Below the pieces are notes generated by a model. It did not search any database and was not told the DNA's origin. It worked only from the letters and a program-made list of their open reading frames with translations. This document shows positions 32,116 to 37,247 of a stretch of 37,247 nucleotides of DNA, piece by piece. Numbering within the stretch: the stretch's first letter is position 1; each line of letters opens with the position of its first letter. The DNA comes from a bacterium (GTDB lineage Bacteria > Armatimonadota > Chthonomonadetes > Chthonomonadales > Chthonomonadaceae): contig JAJZFJ010000233.1 in the NCBI GenBank assembly GCA_021805395.1, positions 1 through 37,247 on the forward strand. The letters are read 5' to 3'. The translations under genes and the position numbers were made by a program.

Positions 32116-32925
32116 ATGACCATTCAATATCGAAGAGTATTTCTGATTACAACTCTATTAACATATGCCGTATCAGTAATTACTAACTGCTCGGCACATC
32201 CCAGTGCATCCGTTATAATAAGCCACATTAATGCGAAATATTCTTCAGTACATTCCATTCAGCAAACATGGGTGATGGAGTCCAGCATAAGCACTGAAAC
32301 TATGAAAAGCTTCAGCACATTCAGAATGAACATTCATTGCTCAGATATCAAACAAGGTGTGAATGAGAGAATGATGTTTACGATGAAGGCAGATGATTCA
32401 GGTTCACCCGGCTCTAATAGCAGCAATAAAACAAAGACTTCAATAGAGTTTATAAACAATGGGAAATATGCATATTTCTATATCCCAGGTCGTAATTGAT
32501 ACCATAAAATTGACATGTTGAAATATCCCAAACTTGTAGCAGCCACTTCCAGGGATCAACGGCCGAGCAATCCAATTTTTTCATTCAAAAAGGGCAACGT
32601 ACAGTTTATTTGTTCTTCCAAGCTAATGAACATTCCTGTCTGGGTTCTGTCTTACACTTCCTCAAATTCATCCAAAGCAAAAGAACGCACGGGAATTATC
32701 TATGTTTCAAAAGCGAGTTATGACGTACTGGAAGTGAAAACGAAGCAGAAAACACCATTTGGCTATGAAACAACAGACTATCATCTACTTCACCAGACCT
32801 TGAATGCCTCTTTTCCACCTTCCAAGTTTGATTTTAAAGTACCGCCCGGGGCAACAGAAGCATCCTGGCAGGAAATGGGCATGCCACAAGACGTGGTTTC
32901 AAATCTGTTACAGGGTCGATCCTGA
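32116..32925 (+). pseudogene. exported LolA-like protein gene interrupted by an in-frame TGA
   Basis: ATG 32116 (GGGAG 6 bases before) starts a signal peptide and runs to a TGA at 32497-32499. The same frame then stays open to 32925. Together the two pieces (about 270 residues) match the layout of the paralogue at 33149-33907. The stop sits in YIPGRN-stop-YHKI where the paralogue has YVPMNNSYTI, so one codon, probably Ser TCA, seems to have mutated to TGA. The second part (from ATG 32515) has no ribosome binding site. The fold resembles the LolA/LolB-like outer membrane lipoprotein-sorting family by overall pattern only. TGA ends other genes here, so recoding is unlikely. Confidence 0.65.
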
Positions 32926-33148
32926 AACTGGTTTTCATCTGTAGAAACATCGTCCACGAGCTTTTGATTTTGGCAGTATCAGGCCAGGTATAAGAAGTTT
33001 TGCTAATGCTACAGTACATAAATGTCTTGAAATCATTACTGATGTGATAATAGTGTCATAATCAACTATGATTAAATCAGATCTGTAATATTTATGGATC
33101 TAGAATAATTTCTTAATCTTGTTTCTATAACTAATCCAGGAGTATCGA

Positions 33149-33907
33149 ATGAAGAAAACTGATAGCTGTAATCTACCAGCCATCGCTGCATGTGCAATAG
33201 TCTCTATTCTGCCTGTTAACGCAGCAGCCCAACCAACAGGGAATGCAATCATGAGTAAAACGGGAGCTGTGTATTCCCACGCTCACACTTTATCACAGGA
33301 CTGGGCTGCAACCATGGGTTTTGGCAAGATGCATATGTCTATGAGCATTCTTATTCGGCAGGAGGGAATTAAATCTCACGTCGATATGACCACACAGGTT
33401 AAAATGCCAGGTAAGATAAATGGTCAAAATCCTTATGCTCATGGAATCAAAACTGAGATGGTGAGCAACGGAAAAGATATTGCTGTATATGTGCCTATGA
33501 ACAACTCTTACACAATAACACCAATTCCAAACTCTGGGCCAGCCCGTCAGGCTATGTTAAGCCAAACTTCCGGCATGGTCCCTAATATGGCACATCTTGA
33601 CGGGAAATTTACCTTAATAAAAACTGGTATGGTTGGAAAAACTCCGGTATGGGAAGTTTCATATAAGGCAAACAAGGGTGCAAAAATCCCTATGGTGTTC
33701 TATGTCAACAGGGCAAATTATCACATCAAACAGATAACTTCCAGTGTTCCAACTCCAATGGGTACAACACAAGTTGTTATGACACTTCTCAGTGAGAAGA
33801 TTAATCCCCATTTGCCTGCAAGTCTGTTTGTTTTCGTACCTCCAAAAGGGGCACACAAATCGAGTATGGGCATGATGGGAATGCCAGGTGCAGGTGGCCC
33901 ACGATAG
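33149..33907 (+). CDS. exported protein, LolA-like, paralogue of the broken gene upstream
   Basis: The product has 252 residues and starts at ATG 33149 with AGGAG about 7 bases upstream. The signal peptide covers about residues 1-27 (cleavage near NAAAQ). The mature protein alternates strands: SQDWAATMGFGKMHMSMSI, KTEMVSNGKDIAVYVP, then KTPVWEVSYKANKGAKIPMVFYVNRANYHIKQI and FVFVPPKGA. This is the curved beta-sheet pattern of periplasmic lipoprotein-sorting-like proteins. It is unusually Met-rich, with MGMMGMPGAGG at the end. It shares the order of blocks with the 32116-32925 gene. Likely periplasmic; ligand unknown. Confidence 0.7.
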   Translation: MKKTDSCNLPAIAACAIVSILPVNAAAQPTGNAIMSKTGAVYSHAHTLSQDWAATMGFGKMHMSMSILIRQEGIKSHVDMTTQVKMPGKINGQNPYAHGIKTEMVSNGKDIAVYVPMNNSYTITPIPNSGPARQAMLSQTSGMVPNMAHLDGKFTLIKTGMVGKTPVWEVSYKANKGAKIPMVFYVNRANYHIKQITSSVPTPMGTTQVVMTLLSEKINPHLPASLFVFVPPKGAHKSSMGMMGMPGAGGPR

Positions 33908-34129
33908 AATAGGTACATCAGAAATCACTGATGAAGCCTTGTTATAGGTTATAGCAGCGGTGAGCGATGGTTTATGTCTCAGAGCAGTTACCTGTTTTGC
34001 TCACCCTGCATCAGCATTGCGCACCACCCGGAATAAATGCATCTAAACAAGCATACTTAAGGAAATACCCAGATCAAGTTCTGTATCATAAATTAATCTG
34101 ATTTATATATGTTAGTTGAACGATACGTG

Positions 34130-34903
34130 TTACTGTCTTTCAGTAATAATTCGCAAGCCTTCCAGTGTAATCATAGGATCTGTTAGCTCAATGGTACGGC
34201 TCACTGAACTTATCTGTTCTGCCAAACCACCCGTAGCAACAACCCTTGCATTAGGACCAAGCTCAGCCTTGAAACGCTCCACCATTGCATCTGTCTGACC
34301 AGCGAACCCAAAAAGCAGCCCGCTCTGCATAGCATGTACCGTAGTCTGCCCTATAGACTTCGGCGGCTCGGCCAGCTCCACTCTGAAGAGGCGAGCAGCC
34401 TGTTTGAAAAGTGCATCCATGGATATGCCAATTCCTGGCACAATCGCACCACCCAGATAGTCACCGTTCACATCTATTGCATCGAAGGTAGTAGCAGTAC
34501 CGAAGTCCACCACAATACAAGGACCTCCATACCGTGAGAATGCACCCACGGCATTGCAAATTCTATCTGCACCAACATCTGAAGCTGGTTTGTAATGGAT
34601 GGTGATACCAGAATCGGTTTCCGGTCCGACAACAAAGGGTGAGATATGGAAGTAAGTTTTACACATTTCAATGAGGGAAGCGTTAATTGGTGGTACAACG
34701 CTGGCAATGGCAATATTATGGATGTCGGAAAACGTAAACCCTCTGTCGTTTAGCAGATCTTTAACCAGCATGCCGTGCTCATCCGCTGTACGCTCTCTGT
34801 CGGTTCGAATTCGCCATTGGGCAGCAAGGTGTGCAGAAGCTCCACTCCCCTGGTATGCGCCAATAACAACATTGGTATTCCCGGCATCAATTGCAAGAAG
34901 CAT
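34130..34903 (-). CDS. coaX: type III pantothenate kinase CoaX
   Basis: The enzyme phosphorylates pantothenate in the first step of coenzyme A synthesis. The 257-residue product has the typical length. MLLAIDAGNTNVVIGAY is the phosphate-1 motif of this ASKHA-fold family; GADRICNAVGAF carries the conserved Arg/Asp region; IVVDFGTATTFDAID is phosphate-2; GGAIVPGIGISMDAL and ATGGLA complete the set. A possible -10 box TATACT (34936-34941, this strand) precedes it. It is transcribed away from aat and seems to be a single gene. Confidence 0.96.
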   Translation of the reverse strand: MLLAIDAGNTNVVIGAYQGSGASAHLAAQWRIRTDRERTADEHGMLVKDLLNDRGFTFSDIHNIAIASVVPPINASLIEMCKTYFHISPFVVGPETDSGITIHYKPASDVGADRICNAVGAFSRYGGPCIVVDFGTATTFDAIDVNGDYLGGAIVPGIGISMDALFKQAARLFRVELAEPPKSIGQTTVHAMQSGLLFGFAGQTDAMVERFKAELGPNARVVATGGLAEQISSVSRTIELTDPMITLEGLRIITERQ

Positions 34904-34980
34904 TGTGAACTCTCATTTCTAAGGGTATTCTGAAAAGTATACCACCAGATTTATAGCCGCTTCTTACATGGAGTCGCCAC

Positions 34981-35574
34981 TTGAACTTGGAATTCACACC
35001 GCAGGGTGTACTACAGGCATATGCAAACGGGATATTCCCCATGTACCATGCAGAAGAGGATATGCTGGGCTGGTATCAGCCAGATCCTCGTACAATCATA
35101 CCTCTCGATGGTTTCCATATTTCACGATCACTCGCCAAAACCATTAGAAAAGGCACTTATGAGGTTCGGATTGATACCGATTTTGAAGGTGTTATGCGGG
35201 GATGTGCAGACAGGGAGACTGGTACGTGGATAAGTGAAGAGTTCATTACGCTTTACTCCATACTTCACAGGGCAGGTTACGCACACAGTGTGGAGACTTG
35301 GCGGGCAGATCGACTTGTAGGTGGCACTTATGGCATTTCCATAGGAGCTGCGTTTATGGCTGAGAGCAAGTTCCATCGGGAGACAGATGCTTCCAAGGTA
35401 GCATTAGCCGCCTTAGTGGATACTTTGAATCGATCCCGTTTTGAACTGCTGGATGTTCAGTACCTCACGCCTCACCTTGCAAGCCTAGGAGCAATCGAGA
35501 TTCCACATTCAGAGTACGCTTCCCGTTTACGCAAGGCAATTAATCGAACAAGAACATTCAACGCCACAGCATAG
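34981..35574 (+). CDS. aat: leucyl/phenylalanyl-tRNA-protein transferase
   Basis: The enzyme transfers Leu or Phe from tRNA to N-terminal Lys or Arg of proteins, marking them for ClpS/ClpAP degradation. The 197-residue product is shorter than E. coli Aat (234) but holds the family blocks: FPQGVLxAYxxGIFPMYH in the form FTPQGVLQAYANGIFPMY, WYQPDPRTIIP, GTWISEEF, GGTYGISIGAAFMAESKFH and LLDVQYLTPHLASLGA. The start is a TTG with GGAG seven bases upstream. An imperfect inverted repeat begins at its stop codon. Confidence 0.94.
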   Translation: MNLEFTPQGVLQAYANGIFPMYHAEEDMLGWYQPDPRTIIPLDGFHISRSLAKTIRKGTYEVRIDTDFEGVMRGCADRETGTWISEEFITLYSILHRAGYAHSVETWRADRLVGGTYGISIGAAFMAESKFHRETDASKVALAALVDTLNRSRFELLDVQYLTPHLASLGAIEIPHSEYASRLRKAINRTRTFNATA

Positions 35575-35626
35575 TTTCCAATATATGGCACATTTCCGAA
35601 ATCGGAAAGTGTGCTAATATTGGAAA
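35575..35626. repeat. long imperfect inverted repeat after aat
   Basis: Two arms of about 25 bases (TTTCCAATAT...TTTCCGA and TCGGAAA...ATATTGGAAA) face each other with only AA between the inner parts. The outer 10 bp and inner 7 bp are perfect, and the 8 bases between them match poorly. It begins right after the aat stop and lies 143 bases from the end of the convergent AbiE-like pair. It may act as a terminator for either side, though no long T-run follows. Confidence 0.6.
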
Positions 35627-35768
35627 TATATAAAGATAAGGCACTTAAATAAGTGATCAGAAGTGGTCAGAAATCAAATTTATATACTATGATGAGCATT
35701 AATTTATTAAAGTAATTCGTTCGAACCTATATCCTGGCTTTTGATTCCCAGATTAATTGTGATGAGAT

Positions 35769-36662
35769 TTATTCCATCAATCCCAATACTGTTTGTAGCC
35801 CCTGCCAAAAGGTATCGTAATCGCTGGGAGTACCTTTCAACAGTTCAATTACTTTACGATAACCTGCATCATTAGGATCCCCAAAAAGTGAAATGGCATG
35901 CTCTTTAATCGAAACGGCAATCGGTAAATCTTTAAATTTACCTGATAATTCTCTACACACCTCCACCTCTTCTGATACTAACATAGCCACTAATACATAT
36001 ACATCATACACATGCTTCTCACTATTGTTCTTGATTCCATCTCCCTTTTTAATTGAACAATACCAATCATAAGCCGCCATCAACTTCATATTTATGAATG
36101 AATAGGGATGTGGGATCCTTACCACAGTATGGTTATTGTTATTTATAGTGCCATTACCACAGCAACTTATAGTAAGAGGTGCTTCATTAATTGCAAAAGC
36201 TTCTGGAGTTGAACGCCCATGAATGTGACCTGTTCCAACCCGTCTCGAATCTGATTTCACCTGCTCATTTTCGTTAGGGATTCTGCTGAGAAGATCTATC
36301 TTCACGCTCCATCTCTTAGTGATTGGGTCCTGGTCTTTTCCGAACTGATAATTTTTTGCAGAAGGAATAACCGAATATCCCAGTCTCTCCAGCATCCCTC
36401 GGAACTTACTGCTTCCATTTGGTTCGATCCACAAATCTAAATTCAGAAAGAAATCCAGATCCTGAGTGCTTCTGATAACAGGAATGGCAGGAATTAAGGT
36501 GCGGTTTTGCAATCCCTGCTCTCTGATAAATGCCGATTTAATTCTAATACCAAACCCGCCAGCTAAAATCAGATGGGTCGATTCAGGTTGAGAGACAATA
36601 TCGAGTATATGTGGTGTCAATGGATCCTTAGCAATTAACAAATCCAGATTGAGTTCATTCAC
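35769..36662 (-). CDS. AbiEii-like nucleotidyltransferase
   Basis: The product has 297 residues and is soluble. AGGFGIRIKSAF near residue 34 fits the glycine-rich start of the nucleotidyltransferase fold; TQDLDFFLNLD (about 66-76) supplies the two catalytic Asp of the D-x-D motif; VKIDLLSR supplies the third. HPYSFINMKLMAAYDWY and KHVYDVYVLVA match the helical region of the AbiEii/DUF1814 family, whose members are toxins of type IV systems that can protect against phage. The ATG overlaps the upstream gene by 4 bases, giving the usual AbiEi-AbiEii order. Family membership is fairly sure; toxicity is inferred from the family. Confidence 0.8.
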   Translation of the reverse strand: MNELNLDLLIAKDPLTPHILDIVSQPESTHLILAGGFGIRIKSAFIREQGLQNRTLIPAIPVIRSTQDLDFFLNLDLWIEPNGSSKFRGMLERLGYSVIPSAKNYQFGKDQDPITKRWSVKIDLLSRIPNENEQVKSDSRRVGTGHIHGRSTPEAFAINEAPLTISCCGNGTINNNNHTVVRIPHPYSFINMKLMAAYDWYCSIKKGDGIKNNSEKHVYDVYVLVAMLVSEEVEVCRELSGKFKDLPIAVSIKEHAISLFGDPNDAGYRKVIELLKGTPSDYDTFWQGLQTVLGLME

Positions 36663-37247
36663 TTAATATGCTCCCCACTACTATTGGCAAGTGCTTCTTC
36701 AAGTAAGGCTGCTGCTTCTTTCTCTCGTGGTCCTCCCATTTTTAACTCAATCCATGTTTGGATAGGGGATGCCCAGATCATGTCTGGGTCTCTTCGTGGG
36801 TCGAAGTAGACCATGTCATTATGTTCTTCGATTAGTTCGATGTTTGGAAATACTTTAGTGGGTTTAATATTCAGTAAATCAAGGGCTAAATCCAGATTAT
36901 TTACATATAGAGATGTTCTGTCTATTCCAGATAACAATTTATATCTACTCGCAGATCCAATTCCAGTGGATATAAATTTGATTCCCTTACTTGAATCTGT
37001 CATCTGATGTCTATCAATAGTTAAACGAGACTGTATCTCTGATATAGGATAATCAATGATCCCTGATATTTGACATTCACTTGGAGGCGTATAGTTATAC
37101 AACAGACCGTTCATCATGTCTTCAGCACCGACCACCTGAACTACTCTGCCATTCCTTCTGATCAGTGATTGTTCTTCAAGCTGTTGAATCACTTTAGATG
37201 CTGTTCCCATACTTAATCGAGCGGTAGAAATTTTTGGATCTACCGTG
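36659..37247 (-). CDS. winged-helix protein, AbiEi-like, cut by the window edge
   Basis: The frame stays open to the window end (37247), so the gene starts beyond it; the ATG at 37210 is internal. The visible part (about 195 residues) begins inside a helix-turn-helix: ISTARLSMGTASKVIQQLEEQ, then the wing LIRRNGRVVQVVG. Later come YKLLSGIDRTSLYVNN, a strand-rich part and PIQTWIELKMGG, then an alpha-helical end. The gene precedes the AbiEii-like gene with a 4-base overlap. By family analogy it would be the antitoxin and autorepressor of a type IV pair. The likeness to AbiEi is in layout rather than clear sequence identity. Confidence 0.65.
   Translation of the reverse strand, partial: TVDPKISTARLSMGTASKVIQQLEEQSLIRRNGRVVQVVGAEDMMNGLLYNYTPPSECQISGIIDYPISEIQSRLTIDRHQMTDSSKGIKFISTGIGSASRYKLLSGIDRTSLYVNNLDLALDLLNIKPTKVFPNIELIEEHNDMVYFDPRRDPDMIWASPIQTWIELKMGGPREKEAAALLEEALANSSGEHIK

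Noticed and set aside
32497-32499. TGA read as an amino acid (recoded genetic code or selenocysteine)
   Set aside because: Several genes here, such as those ending at 2043, 3225 and 13862, terminate at TGA. No selenocysteine insertion structure is evident, and the aligned residue is Ser, not Cys.
32515-32925. Second half of the LolA-like gene as an independent gene
   Set aside because: It has no ribosome binding site or signal peptide, and it is in frame with the first half and aligns to the C-terminal half of the paralogue.

Overview
The window looks like a chromosomal segment of a diderm bacterium with a moderately low G+C genome. It carries housekeeping genes of bacterial type (serC, queC, cinA, cysS, nadD, rsfS, coaX, aat, tRNA-Ser). 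A long protein of the LptC/LptA (OstA) type implies an outer membrane. VanW, a large bacterial alpha-2-macroglobulin, M24 peptidase, PIG-L and several paralogous exported proteins of unknown function would fit a member of the Armatimonadota or a neighbouring phylum. That placement is inference from style and gene content, not a measured identity.

Layout. (1) 1-3225, plus strand: a small anchored peptide closed by a strong terminator, then two paralogous exported proteins (392-1405, 2167-3225) around a conserved hypothetical protein. (2) 10592-3236, minus strand: a tightly overlapping three-gene operon of a polytopic membrane protein, an alpha-2-macroglobulin-like protein that lacks the thioester motif, and a VanW protein. 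(3) 12082-11102, minus: a two-gene unit of a small acidic protein and a PemK/MazF-like protein. (4) 12341-13862, plus: a possible acyltransferase-fold protein and an exported protein whose ribosome binding site can pair with upstream sequence. (5) 17506-13957, minus: LptC/LptA-like gene, queC, serC; divergently, a PAS-GGDEF-HD-GYP cyclic-di-GMP enzyme (17644-19434). (6) 23162-19403, minus: cysS, M24 peptidase and cinA, closely packed. (7) 23524-28214: an accessory-looking stretch with a glyoxalase-fold gene, an AbrB-like gene with a palindromic promoter, a frameshifted relic, and a PepSY / response regulator / histidine kinase module. Its base composition differs from its surroundings, and related repeats and a chain of GC-rich hairpins lie at its edges. 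(8) 31870-28215, minus: tRNA-Ser(GGA) with a near-consensus promoter, followed by PIG-L, nadD, rsfS and a TPR membrane protein. (9) 32116-33907, plus: two paralogous exported proteins of LolA-like style, the first broken by an in-frame TGA. (10) coaX and aat, divergent. (11) 37247-35769, minus: an AbiE-like pair (winged-helix protein cut by the window edge plus a nucleotidyltransferase).

The core genes serve serine and queuosine synthesis, NAD and CoA supply, ribosome silencing and envelope building. The accessory genes are regulatory or defence-like. The least explained parts are the thioester-less macroglobulin operon, the PemK-like pair, and the repeat-bounded two-component island.
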